Shown here piece after piece: positions 8,772 to 17,187 of a stretch of 64,000 nt of DNA (its first letter is position 1; the number at the start of each line of letters is the position of its first letter). The position numbers were made by a program, and so were the translations under genes. Source of the stretch: Bog-473 sp036268485 (GTDB taxonomy: Bacteria > Actinomycetota > Acidimicrobiia > Acidimicrobiales > RAAP-2); the NCBI GenBank assembly GCA_036268485.1, contig DATAUC010000109.1, positions 1-64,000 of the forward strand, in the 5' to 3' direction. Below the pieces are notes generated by a model. That model was given only the letters and a program-made list of their open reading frames with translations. It was not told the DNA's origin and made no database searches.

Positions 8772-10115
8772 TCAGATGCTCATTTCTGACTCTACGTCAG
8801 AAACTTTCGGCTGAACGGTCGCAACCCCCCTGTCAGCGCTCTGCCGGCGCGCCGCCTCGAGGAATGCCGCCACCCCGTTGGTGGTGGCCTGGCAGCGCAG
8901 CGACGCCAGCACATCGAAGGCATGCTGGGCCAGCGGCAACTCGGCGTAAGCCACGGGTGCCCCCGAGACGGCCCGCAGGGCAGCCACGAAATTGCGGGCC
9001 ACATCGACCGGGACGAGCGTGTCGTTCTGCCCATGCAGGACGAAGAAGGGCGGTGCGTCGGCCCGCACCCGGTAGGTGGGCGAAGCGTCGCGAAAGGTCT
9101 CCGGATGATCGGCCGCGCTGGTCTTCATGACCCGCTTCTCCAGCAGTTCGAGCATGCCCGGTCCGTAGCGCCCCGAGCCCTCGTCCGCTCCGGTCATGTC
9201 CATCACGCCGTAGAAGGGGATGCAGGCATCCACCGAGGTGTCAGCCGCTTCGAAGTCCGGTTGGAAGGCGGGGTCGCCCGCACTCAGGGCCAGCAGCGCC
9301 GCCAGGTGACCGCCGGCGGATCCCCCACTCACGGCGACGAAGTTGGGGTCGCCCCCGTATTCCGCAATGTGCTCCTTCACCCAGGCCACGGCTCGCTTCG
9401 CATCGACGATGTGGGCGGGCCAGGTGGCCTTGGGACTGAGGCGGTAGTTGATGGCCACGCACACCCAGCCCCGGGCCACCAGCTCGTACATCATCGGCTT
9501 GCCCTGCTCGCGCTTCTCGCCGATTATCCAGGCACCACCGTGGATGTAGACCATGACCGGCGCCCCGGGCTTTGGATCGACCCGGGAGCGGTAGATGTCG
9601 AGCCGGTGCCGCTTGATCCCATCGCCCCAGTAATCGATGTTCTTGGTGGCCCTGACCGAGCGACCCTGCAGCGGGATGGCCTGAGTCACCCGCCACCAGC
9701 GGCCCCAGGTCGGCGCCACCGCTTCGGTAGGGACGGGGAAGTTCTCGCTGCGGACCTCGTCGAGGGCGGCCGACACGACAGCACCAGCCCGCCGTCCCGA
9801 GACGGCCAGGCCGGTCAGGCCGACCCAGCTGACGAGGGCCACGGCCAGGCCCAGCCAGCCGGCCCATCCGTGGAAAGCCCCGTAGAGCCCGAACACCACG
9901 GTGGCGGCCACCTGCCACACGATGTTCTGAATGGCCACCTCGCCGACCAGCCAGCCGACGAAGAAACTGGGGACGCTGAAAGGCTCCCGGCGTACCGGGT
10001 GATAGGCGAGCAGCACGCCGAGAGCGCCGAGCAAGGTGACACCGAGATAGATGTAGGGCACGCCGCCCATCATCGCCCGAATCAGGCCTGTCCTGCCCAA
10101 CACACACCTCGACAC
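8772..10115 (-). CDS. Membrane-anchored alpha/beta hydrolase (HSL-type esterase/lipase)
   Basis: Carboxylester hydrolase of the hormone-sensitive-lipase group. About three N-terminal membrane segments (residues about 17-40, 50-72, 80-105) are followed by a catalytic domain. That domain has the oxyanion motif YIHGGAW, the nucleophile elbow VSGGSAGGH (Ser in GGSAG), an acid in HGQNDTLVP and a final His in AQHAFD. The GTG start at 10115 is the longest; the tandem ATGs at 10073/10070 are plausible. It is divergent from the wax ester synthase and 61 nt upstream of the binding-protein gene, so it may be first in that operon. Short- to medium-chain lipid esters are a reasonable but unproven substrate. 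Confidence 0.85.
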   Translation of the reverse strand: MSRCVLGRTGLIRAMMGGVPYIYLGVTLLGALGVLLAYHPVRREPFSVPSFFVGWLVGEVAIQNIVWQVAATVVFGLYGAFHGWAGWLGLAVALVSWVGLTGLAVSGRRAGAVVSAALDEVRSENFPVPTEAVAPTWGRWWRVTQAIPLQGRSVRATKNIDYWGDGIKRHRLDIYRSRVDPKPGAPVMVYIHGGAWIIGEKREQGKPMMYELVARGWVCVAINYRLSPKATWPAHIVDAKRAVAWVKEHIAEYGGDPNFVAVSGGSAGGHLAALLALSAGDPAFQPDFEAADTSVDACIPFYGVMDMTGADEGSGRYGPGMLELLEKRVMKTSAADHPETFRDASPTYRVRADAPPFFVLHGQNDTLVPVDVARNFVAALRAVSGAPVAYAELPLAQHAFDVLASLRCQATTNGVAAFLEAARRQSADRGVATVQPKVSDVESEMSI

Positions 10116-10185
10116 CTGGTGAGACAGTTGCCCTGGCGGTGAGAAGATGCCACGTTATGAAGGCGGATCCGACCAAGGAGAATCG

Positions 10186-11700
10186 ATGACCCCAGAGCGG
10201 CTGTCCGGGCTCGATGCAAGTTTCCTCTACATGGAGACCCCGACGCTCCACATGCACGTGGCCATGGTGGCCGTCTTCGACCCCACCACCGTGCCTGATG
10301 GCTACTCCTTTCGCCAGATTCGTCAGATGATCGTGGACCGGATCCCGCTCGTGCCGGTCTTCCAGCGCCGCCTCGTCGAAGTCCCGCTCCGCCTCGGGCA
10401 TCCGGTCTGGGTGGACGATCCCGAATTCGACATCGACAACCACCTGCGGCGGGCTGCCCTCCCGTCACCCGGGGGCATGCGGGAACTTGGCGACTTTGCC
10501 GCTGACGTCACCAGCCGCCAGCTGCATCGGGACCGCCCGCTGTGGGAGATGTGGATTGTCGAAGGCCTCGAAGACGGCAAGATCGCGCTGGTCACCAAAA
10601 TGCACCACAGCACCGTTGATGGTGTTTCAGGCGCTGAACTGCTGGGTGTCCTCTTCGATCTGGAGCCCAAGCCGCCCAAAGCCGAGCAGAAAGCAGAGCG
10701 CCAGCTCGACTCGCGCATACCCTCCAAATTCGAACTGGTGTCTGGTGCCCTCATGGCCAACATGGTGCGGCCCTTCGAACTGCCCAAGATGATGTGGCGA
10801 ACTGGTTCAGCGGTGGTCGGCGTGCGCCGGATCCGCCAGACCGCGTCCGGCAAAGCGGCCCTGCCCCTCACGGCACCGCGTACTTCCATCAATGTCTCAG
10901 TGCACGCACGACGACGGGTCGCCTTTGCCGCAGCCAGCCTGGCCGACGTCAAAAAGCTCAAGAACGCCATGGACACCACCGTGAATGATGTGGTGCTGGC
11001 CATGTGCGCCGGGGCCCTGCGTACCTACTTGATGGCCGGCGACGAGTTGCCCGACATTCCACTGGTCTCGGTGGTGCCCGTCTCGGTGACACCGGATGTG
11101 GCGGAACTGAAGGGGTCGAACAAGGTCTCTTCCATGTTCGTGCAACTCCCCTGCGAACTGGACGACCCTCTGGAACGATTGCGGGCCATTCACGAAGGCA
11201 CCAAGGGGGCCAAAGAAGAGCACTCCGCGCTGGGCGCCACCACCCTGCAGAACTGGGCTGAGCACGCCACGCCCAACGTCTTCGCGGTGGCCGCCCGCCT
11301 CTACACCGGCATGAATTTGGCCGACCGGCACCGCCCAGTGGCCAACCTGGTGATTTCCAACGTACCCGGACCGGACTTCCCGCTTTACATGAGCGGCTGC
11401 CAGATGTTGGGCATGTTTCCCTTGGGGCCGGTCATGGACGGCATGGGACTCAACATCACCATCATGAGCTACCTCGGGGTTCTGTACTGGGGCCTGGCCG
11501 CTGACGCTCGAGCCGTGCCCCGACTCTGGGATGTTGCGGCCGCTATTCCTCACGCGCTGACCGAGCTCATGGAGGCCGCCGGCCTCGAACCTGAACCCTT
11601 CAACGTCCCGATCCACCTCGGGCCTGGCATGCCCGACAACGCCAACTGGATCCGATCGGCTGCATCCAAACAGGCCGAAGGCGGGGCAGCTTCGGCATGA
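10186..11700 (+). CDS. Wax ester synthase/diacylglycerol acyltransferase (WS/DGAT)
   Basis: Condenses acyl-CoA with diacylglycerol or a fatty alcohol to make storage lipid. It has 504 aa. The catalytic HHxxxDG motif is HHSTVDG at residues 140-146. PLWEMWIVEGL and NDVVLAMCAGALR are further family motifs. The family opening is RLSGLDASFLYMETP. The start at 10186 is set by AAGGAGA 6 nt upstream; an upstream ATG at 10147 has no site. The stop overlaps the next gene by ATGA. A lipase-like esterase diverges from it, so synthesis and breakdown of neutral lipid sit side by side. Confidence 0.93.
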   Translation: MTPERLSGLDASFLYMETPTLHMHVAMVAVFDPTTVPDGYSFRQIRQMIVDRIPLVPVFQRRLVEVPLRLGHPVWVDDPEFDIDNHLRRAALPSPGGMRELGDFAADVTSRQLHRDRPLWEMWIVEGLEDGKIALVTKMHHSTVDGVSGAELLGVLFDLEPKPPKAEQKAERQLDSRIPSKFELVSGALMANMVRPFELPKMMWRTGSAVVGVRRIRQTASGKAALPLTAPRTSINVSVHARRRVAFAAASLADVKKLKNAMDTTVNDVVLAMCAGALRTYLMAGDELPDIPLVSVVPVSVTPDVAELKGSNKVSSMFVQLPCELDDPLERLRAIHEGTKGAKEEHSALGATTLQNWAEHATPNVFAVAARLYTGMNLADRHRPVANLVISNVPGPDFPLYMSGCQMLGMFPLGPVMDGMGLNITIMSYLGVLYWGLAADARAVPRLWDVAAAIPHALTELMEAAGLEPEPFNVPIHLGPGMPDNANWIRSAASKQAEGGAASA

Positions 11701-12155
11701 CGGTCAAAGAGTTGGGCCATCTGGTCCTTTACGTGCGCGATGTGGCTCGTTCGGCCGAGTTCTACCGGGACGTTCTGGGCTGGACGCAGATCCTGCCCGA
11801 GCCCGGGGAACGACCAAGCGGCGCCGCTGCGTTTTCCTCGGGTCGCACTCACCACGAACTGCTGCTCATTGAGGTGGGACCCGATGCCACTCCGATTCCA
11901 GCAGGGCGACGGGTGGGGCTGTACCACTTCGGCCTCAATGTCGGCGACAGCGATGACGACCTCCGGGCCATGGTGGCCACGCTGGAGCAGGCCGGAGCGA
12001 CCATTGTCGGAGCCTCGGATCACACCGTGACGCACAGCCTCTATATAGAGGACCCCGACGGCAACGAGATCGAGCTCTACGTCGATGTGCCCGGCGTGGA
12101 CTGGAAGTCCAACCCGGCGCTCATCGCCGCGCCCATTCGACCTCTCAGGCTCTAA
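11697..12155 (+). CDS. VOC-family (glyoxalase/extradiol dioxygenase fold) protein
   Basis: Single-module vicinal-oxygen-chelate protein of 152 aa. It shows the two beta-alpha-beta units: HLVLYVRDVARSAEFYRDVLGW in the first and HSLYIEDPDGNEIELYVD in the second. Likely metal ligands are His8, a His in the HHELLL strand and the Glu of NEIELY. It is coupled by ATGA to the wax ester synthase gene. The fold is clear but the reaction is not; lyase, dioxygenase and resistance functions all occur in this family. The end overlaps the convergent LLM gene by 11 bp. Confidence 0.85.
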   Translation: MTVKELGHLVLYVRDVARSAEFYRDVLGWTQILPEPGERPSGAAAFSSGRTHHELLLIEVGPDATPIPAGRRVGLYHFGLNVGDSDDDLRAMVATLEQAGATIVGASDHTVTHSLYIEDPDGNEIELYVDVPGVDWKSNPALIAAPIRPLRL

Positions 12156-13155
12156 GCGCCGCCATCAGGTCGGACAGCACGCCATCGGGCGGCGTCACCG
12201 GGGTGAAGAGGGCGATGCGATCGGCCACGTCACCCACCTTGGCTCGGATCTGTTCGGCACATTCGGCCGGCGTCCCACAAACCGCCAAGGCGTCCACCAA
12301 TTCGTCGGGAACATGCGCCCCGAGTTCGCCCCAACGGCCTTGGCGGACCAACCCGGCCAACTCCGCTTGGAGGTCTCCGCGACCCTCGGCCTCCAGCACC
12401 CGGCGGTAGGCCGGGGTCGATCCGTAGAAGCCGAGCAGGGAGCGGGCCCCATCGCGGGCGGCCGCGATGTCGCTGGCCCCTTCGCCCACGCCGACGATGA
12501 CGCCGCAGATGACCTGGAGGCGGCCGAGGGACGGGTCGCGGCGGATGAGCCCCTGGGCCGCGGCGGCCATGGTGAGATCGGTGAGGGAGCGGCGGCTGTT
12601 GAAGGGCAGGATGGCCAGACCGTCGGCCACCTCGGCCGTCATGGCGGTCATGCGGGGGCCGAGGCCACCCAGCACGATGGGCGGTGGGCCGTAGGCCGTG
12701 GGCCCCGGATTAAACATGGGCGTCATAAGGCTGTGGCGGTAGAACCGGCCCTCGAACGCCAGAGGCGTGGCGTCCTGCCAAGTGGAGAAGATGGCCCGCA
12801 GGGCGCCGACCAATTCGCGCATGCGCTCCACCGGACTGGACCACTCCAACCCGAAGCGCCGGGTGATGTGCGCCGGCACCTGCGGGGCCAGCCCCAGATG
12901 GAAGCGGCCCTGCGAGAGCACCTGCAGGTCGTAGGCGGCGTGGGCCAAGTGAATGGGATTGCGAGGAAAGGCCACGGCCGCGTTGGTGGTGATGCTGAGG
13001 GCGGTCCCGGTTCCAGCCGCCAAGGTCAGCGGCACGAAGATGTCGTGTGGACCTTCGGCGCAGTAGACACCGTCGGCTCCCAGGGCGGCCAGGGTGGCCG
13101 TGCGTTCGGCCACCTGGTCCAGCACGACGCCGGTGAGCCCCAGGTCGACCTTCAT
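12145..13155 (-). CDS. F420-dependent LLM-class oxidoreductase
   Basis: Luciferase-like TIM-barrel oxidoreductase of 336 aa. The opening MKVDLGLTGVVLDQVAERT, followed by GADGVYCAEGPHDIFVPL, and the VVLGGLGPRM and HLGLAPQV segments resemble the actinobacterial F420-using subfamily near MSMEG_2256. It probably transfers hydride between a carbonyl/alcohol substrate and F420, but the substrate is unknown. Start is an ATG; the 64-bp gap to tsaC is a divergent promoter region. Confidence 0.85.
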   Translation of the reverse strand: MKVDLGLTGVVLDQVAERTATLAALGADGVYCAEGPHDIFVPLTLAAGTGTALSITTNAAVAFPRNPIHLAHAAYDLQVLSQGRFHLGLAPQVPAHITRRFGLEWSSPVERMRELVGALRAIFSTWQDATPLAFEGRFYRHSLMTPMFNPGPTAYGPPPIVLGGLGPRMTAMTAEVADGLAILPFNSRRSLTDLTMAAAAQGLIRRDPSLGRLQVICGVIVGVGEGASDIAAARDGARSLLGFYGSTPAYRRVLEAEGRGDLQAELAGLVRQGRWGELGAHVPDELVDALAVCGTPAECAEQIRAKVGDVADRIALFTPVTPPDGVLSDLMAALRA

Positions 13156-13219
13156 CCGGACACCCTCATCGGGCTGACCCTACCCACGATCCCATCGGCA
13201 ATACTGCGGCGGGCACATC

Positions 13220-13852
13220 ATGCGGACACTCCATGTTGACGACGAGGGAACCTTGGCTGCCGCCGCCGAAGCACTGATGGCGGGCGAAGCCATTGTGGTC
13301 CCGACCGACACCGTCTACGGGGTGGCGGCGCGCCCCGATCTGGCCGACGCCGTTCATCGGATCTACCTGGCCAAGGACCGACCCCAGACCATGCACCTTC
13401 CCATCCTGGCCGCGTCGCTGGACCAGGTACGCGCCTTGGGCGTCCACCTCTCCGATACCGCCCTGATCCTGGCCGAACGCTGGTGGCCCGGACCCTTGAC
13501 CATGGCCCTGGGATTTGCCGTCGATGGCCAGCGCCCGGCATGGCTGGCAGACCGCGACGAGGTGGCCGTCCGCATCCCCCGCCATCTTTTCCTGCTCGAC
13601 CTGTTGGCGCGAACCGGGGTGCTGATGGTGACCAGTGCCAACCGGCACGGCGCGCCCACGCCCCCCTCGGCCGCTGAGGTTCTTGAACACCTCACCCCCC
13701 ACGTGAGCATGCTCATCGACGGCGGGACACTGGAGGGGGAACCGTCGACGCTGGTCAACGTGCACGGGGGTGATGCGCTGGTCGAACGGGAGGGAGCCAT
13801 TTCACGTGCCACCATCTCGTCCGTGCTCCCACCGCGCCGAGATGCTTCATGA
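13220..13852 (+). CDS. tsaC: L-threonylcarbamoyladenylate synthase (Sua5/YciO/YrdC family)
   Basis: Makes threonylcarbamoyl-AMP from Thr, bicarbonate and ATP, the first step of t6A37 modification of ANN-decoding tRNAs. It has 210 aa and contains only the YrdC domain. Motifs are GEAIVVPTDTVYGVAA, the basic KDRPQTMHLPI loop and VMVTSANRHGAPTP. It lacks the extra C-terminal Sua5 domain, so TsaC-type is the better label. It overlaps tsaD by ATGA, placing both t6A steps in one transcript. Confidence 0.92.
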   Translation: MRTLHVDDEGTLAAAAEALMAGEAIVVPTDTVYGVAARPDLADAVHRIYLAKDRPQTMHLPILAASLDQVRALGVHLSDTALILAERWWPGPLTMALGFAVDGQRPAWLADRDEVAVRIPRHLFLLDLLARTGVLMVTSANRHGAPTPPSAAEVLEHLTPHVSMLIDGGTLEGEPSTLVNVHGGDALVEREGAISRATISSVLPPRRDAS

Positions 13853-14847
13853 GTCGCGCCGTCCTGGCCATTGAGACGTCATGCGATGAGACGGCCGCCG
13901 CCGTCATCAGCGACACCTATGAGGTGCGTTCCTCCGTGGTGGCCAGCCAGATCGACCTGCACGCCGAGTTCGGTGGCGTCGTACCCGAACTGGCCAGCCG
14001 GGCCCACGTCGAACTCATCACCGCCATCGTGCGCCAGGCCCTCGCTGAGGCCGGGGTGGACGGTCCAGAGCTCAGCGCCGTCGTGGTGACGTCGGGGCCG
14101 GGACTGGTGGGCGCCCTGCTGGTGGGCATCGCCACCGCCAAATCGCTGGCCCTGGGTTGGGGGGTCCCCATTATCAGCGTCAATCACCTGGAGGGTCACC
14201 TGGCCAGCGTCTTCCTGGCCGATCCCGATGTCCCCTTCCCCCAGACCGCCCTCCTGGTCTCGGGAGGCCACTGCATGCTGACGCGCACGCCCCAGATCGG
14301 CCGCTACCAACTGCTGGGCGAGACGGTGGACGACTCCATCGGCGAGGCCTACGACAAGGTGGCTCGCTACCTGGGCCTGGGCTATCCGGGCGGCCCGGTG
14401 CTGGACCGACTGGCCGCCAGCGGGAGCGATGTCCTCAACTTTCCCCGACCCATGCTCCACGACGGCTACGAGTTTTCCTTCTCCGGCCTGAAGACGGCGG
14501 TCGTCAATTACGTACGACGGGAGCCGGACTTCGTCATGGAGGATGTGGCGGCGTCCTTTGTGGCTGCCTGCATGGATGTCCTGTGCACCAAGATGCAACG
14601 GGCCCTCGAGGAGTTCGGTGACCCGGCGTTGGCCATCGTGGGTGGCGTGGCCGCCAGCCCCGTCCTGCGGGTACGCGCCCAGGCCTTGGCGGATGCATTC
14701 ACCACGCGCCTGTTGATTCCGCCCCAGTCCCTGGCCACCGACAATGCGGCGATGATCGGCATCGCCGGCTGGCAGAAGTTCGAGGCCCATGGCGCCAGCA
14801 GCCTTGACTTCGGCCCCCAGCCCGATCTGCGCCTGACCTTCTCCTAG
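13849..14847 (+). CDS. tsaD: tRNA N6-adenosine threonylcarbamoyltransferase
   Basis: Transfers the threonylcarbamoyl group from TC-AMP to A37 of tRNA. It has 332 aa in the ASKHA fold. The opening AIETSCDETAAAVI, the metal-binding His113 and His117 in NHLEGHLAS, then SGGHCML, GEAYDKVARYLGLGYPGG and GGVAASPVLR are all family hallmarks. It is translationally coupled to tsaC. The partners tsaB and tsaE are not in this window. The stop shares CTAG with the convergent membrane-protein stop. Confidence 0.95.
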   Translation: MSRAVLAIETSCDETAAAVISDTYEVRSSVVASQIDLHAEFGGVVPELASRAHVELITAIVRQALAEAGVDGPELSAVVVTSGPGLVGALLVGIATAKSLALGWGVPIISVNHLEGHLASVFLADPDVPFPQTALLVSGGHCMLTRTPQIGRYQLLGETVDDSIGEAYDKVARYLGLGYPGGPVLDRLAASGSDVLNFPRPMLHDGYEFSFSGLKTAVVNYVRREPDFVMEDVAASFVAACMDVLCTKMQRALEEFGDPALAIVGGVAASPVLRVRAQALADAFTTRLLIPPQSLATDNAAMIGIAGWQKFEAHGASSLDFGPQPDLRLTFS

Positions 14848-15140
14848 GAGGTCCGCACGGGCGGGCGGCGGCCCCGGCGGCGGGCCCGGCGGCCGAAGTC
14901 CAACGATGAGATATCGAGGAACGCGCCCACGGCCACGATGACCCATCCGAAGCCGTGCACCCCGACGCCGGGTTTGTCCACCAGCGCGTAGAACAGCGTC
15001 GTGTAGGGAATGAGGACGAAGCCGAGGAGACCGGCCCAACCGGAGCTGAAGGCGAGGGTCAGGCGGTTGGTGAACAGGTACAGCACGGCCAAGACGAAGC
15101 GCGGCGAGATCCAGGCGAAGAGCGCCAGGAGGCAACCCAT
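14844..15140 (-). CDS. Small conserved membrane protein (98 aa)
   Basis: Predicted integral membrane protein with three to four hydrophobic segments (LLALFAWISPRFVLAVLYLF, GWAGLLGFVLIPYTTLFYAL, FGWVIVAVGAFLDI) and a very basic C-terminal tail rich in Arg. This pattern matches a common actinobacterial hypothetical family. The frame is open further upstream, but the ATG at 15140 overlaps the fhs stop (TGATG), which points to coupled translation. No function can be assigned. Confidence 0.75.
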   Translation of the reverse strand: MGCLLALFAWISPRFVLAVLYLFTNRLTLAFSSGWAGLLGFVLIPYTTLFYALVDKPGVGVHGFGWVIVAVGAFLDISSLDFGRRARRRGRRPPVRTS

Positions 15141-16837
15141 CAATACAGCCCGACCACGTTGCCGTTCTCGTCGATGTCGATTCGCTCTGCCGCCGGACTC
15201 GACGAAAGGCCGGGCATCGTCCGCATGTCGCCGCTGACCAGGTACACGAAGCCGGCCCCGACGTTGGCCCGGGCCTGGCGCACCGGGAGGCGCCAGCCCG
15301 AGGGCGCGCCCTTGCGGGTGGGGTCCGAGGAAATGGAGAGGTGCGTCTTGGCGATGCACACTGGGAGCGATCCGAAGCCGGCCGCCTCGTAGGTGTCGAG
15401 TTGGCGGGATGCGGCCGGCAGGTAGTCGACTCCATCGGCGCCGTAGACCTCGGTGGCAATGGTCTCGATTTTCTGCCGCAGGGTGGCCTCGGACGCGTAG
15501 AGCATCTGGAACTGGCTGGGCTCGTCGGCCGCTTCAACGATGGCTTCGGCCAACTCGATGGCGCCCTTGCCACCATCGACGAAGTGGGTGCAGACGGCAG
15601 TGCGTACCCCGACCGACGCCGCAATCGCCCGGATTGCTTCGTGTTCGGAGGGGAAGTCCTCGGCGAAGGCGTTGACGGCCACTACCGGGGTGACGCCGTG
15701 GCGCCGGACGATCTCAATGTGCTTGAGCAGATTGGCGGCGCCCAACGTGACCTCGTCGGGGTTTTCCGCCAGCATCTCGGGCGGGAGTGGTCGACCAGCC
15801 GACACCTTGTGCCGTCCCGAATGCAGCTTCAAGGCGCGTACCGTGGCCACCACCACCGCGGCATCGGGCGTGAGCCCCGACGTCCGGCACTTGATGTTGA
15901 AGAACCGTTCGGCCCCCATGTCGGCACCGAACCCGGCCTCGGTGACCAGATAGTCGCCGCTGTGGATCCCGATGAGATCGGCGATGATCGAAGAATTGCC
16001 GTGGGCGATGTTGCCGAAGGGCCCGGCGTGCACCAGCACCGGCGTGTTCTCAATGGTTTGCAGGAGGTTGGGCTTGATGGCGTCGCGCATGATGACCGTC
16101 ATGGCCCCGGCCGCCTTGAGTTGTTCGGCCGTCACCGGCTCGCCCTGCCTGGTGAAGCCGACGACGATGCGGCCGAAGCGGGCTCGCAGGTCCTGCAGCG
16201 ACGTCGCCAGGGCGAAGACCGCCATGACCTCGGACGCCGCCGTGATGTCGAACCCGGTCTCCCGCGGCGTGCCGTCCTCTCGCGAGCCCAGGCCGCTCAC
16301 GATGTTGCGCAACGAGCGGTCATTGACATCGACCACGCGGCGCCAGGTGATGGCGCTGGGATCGAGTCCCAGGGCGTTGCCCTGTTGGAGGTGATTGTCG
16401 ACCATGGCGGCCAGCAGGTTGTTGGCCGCCGTCACCGCGTGAAGGTCACCGGTCAGGTGCAGGTTGAGTGTCTCGAATGGAACCACCTGGCTGTAACCGC
16501 CGCCAGCCGCGCCGCCCTTGATCCCGAAGGTGGGTCCCATCGACGCCTGGCGGATGGCGATGGTCGACCGCTTGCCGATCAGGGCCAACGCCTGGCCCAG
16601 GCCCACCGTAGTCGTGGTCTTGCCCTCACCCAACGGTGTGGGCGTGATGGCCGTCACCACGATGTAGCGAGCCTTGGGTTGATCGGCCAGCGAGTCAATG
16701 GCGTCCAGGTCGATTTTTGCCACGTGGGGCCCGTAGTGCTCGAGATGGCCGGCCGAGATTCCCATCTGCGCCGCTATGTCCTCGATGGGCCGCAACGTCG
16801 CCGCCCGGGCGATTTCGATGGCAGGGGGGAGAGCCAC
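15140..16837 (-). CDS. fhs: Formate-tetrahydrofolate ligase
   Basis: ATP-dependent synthesis of 10-formyl-THF from formate and THF, entry of formate into one-carbon metabolism. The P-loop is PTPLGEGKTTTTVGLGQAL. Further motifs are ASMGPTFGIKGGAAGGGY and FGNIAHGNSS. From the GTG at 16837 the length is 565 aa, as expected, with IEIARAATLRPIEDIA in the usual position. The frame continues upstream to 17200, but that part is unlike the family. The ribosome site for this GTG is weak; a GAGGAGG about 30 nt upstream is too far to serve it. Confidence 0.93.
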   Translation of the reverse strand: MALPPAIEIARAATLRPIEDIAAQMGISAGHLEHYGPHVAKIDLDAIDSLADQPKARYIVVTAITPTPLGEGKTTTTVGLGQALALIGKRSTIAIRQASMGPTFGIKGGAAGGGYSQVVPFETLNLHLTGDLHAVTAANNLLAAMVDNHLQQGNALGLDPSAITWRRVVDVNDRSLRNIVSGLGSREDGTPRETGFDITAASEVMAVFALATSLQDLRARFGRIVVGFTRQGEPVTAEQLKAAGAMTVIMRDAIKPNLLQTIENTPVLVHAGPFGNIAHGNSSIIADLIGIHSGDYLVTEAGFGADMGAERFFNIKCRTSGLTPDAAVVVATVRALKLHSGRHKVSAGRPLPPEMLAENPDEVTLGAANLLKHIEIVRRHGVTPVVAVNAFAEDFPSEHEAIRAIAASVGVRTAVCTHFVDGGKGAIELAEAIVEAADEPSQFQMLYASEATLRQKIETIATEVYGADGVDYLPAASRQLDTYEAAGFGSLPVCIAKTHLSISSDPTRKGAPSGWRLPVRQARANVGAGFVYLVSGDMRTMPGLSSSPAAERIDIDENGNVVGLY

Positions 16838-16916
16838 GCCAGCATCATGCCAGAACCGCGATTCCACCTCCTCACACGTGGGTTTCCGATTGCTGCAGCG
16901 GGGGTATTTCTCTGGT

Positions 16917-17111
16917 GTGAAGGAAGTCGAACCACATGTCATCGCGGTCACGAAACAGGACAATGGCGAACTGGCCGAAGACGTCGTAGCCCGGGAGTTG
17001 GTGGAGTCAGAAGACGACGAGACGGCCAACGTGGTTGACGTCACTCCCATGCCTGACCACGACCGGCCCCACCCGGCAGCACCGCTACCAGGGACATTGT
17101 CTCGGGACTGA
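16917..17111 (+). CDS. Candidate small acidic protein (64 aa)
   Basis: The 350-bp gap between fhs and the signalling cassette holds one reasonable plus-strand frame. It starts at a GTG (VKEVEPHVIAVTKQ) and ends DHDRPHPAAPLPGTLSRD. It is acidic in the middle (ELVESEDDE) and Pro/His-rich at the end. About two thirds of codons end in G or C, compatible with but lower than neighbours. A GGGGGT lies about 12 nt upstream. I recognise no family, so this could be a chance frame. The remainder of the gap (16838-16916 and 17112-17187) shows nothing else I can support. Confidence 0.3.
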   Translation: MKEVEPHVIAVTKQDNGELAEDVVARELVESEDDETANVVDVTPMPDHDRPHPAAPLPGTLSRD

Positions 17112-17187
17112 ACGACCTGGCGGTCATAACATGGGTACTTGAACGCCGAAGGCGGCGGTGTCACCATGCGCTGCCGCGTGAGGTCCG

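Noticed and set aside
10100..10120. CACC-T-GGTG symmetry between the esterase and wax ester synthase genes
   Set aside because: Only 4-bp arms; expected by chance at this GC content.
13879..15624. 581-aa minus-strand frame across tsaD and the end of fhs
   Set aside because: Antisense to tsaD and out of frame with fhs, both of which have full catalytic motifs.
16866..16876. GAGGAGG as the fhs ribosome site
   Set aside because: About 30 nt from the GTG that fits the family N-terminus; too far for initiation.
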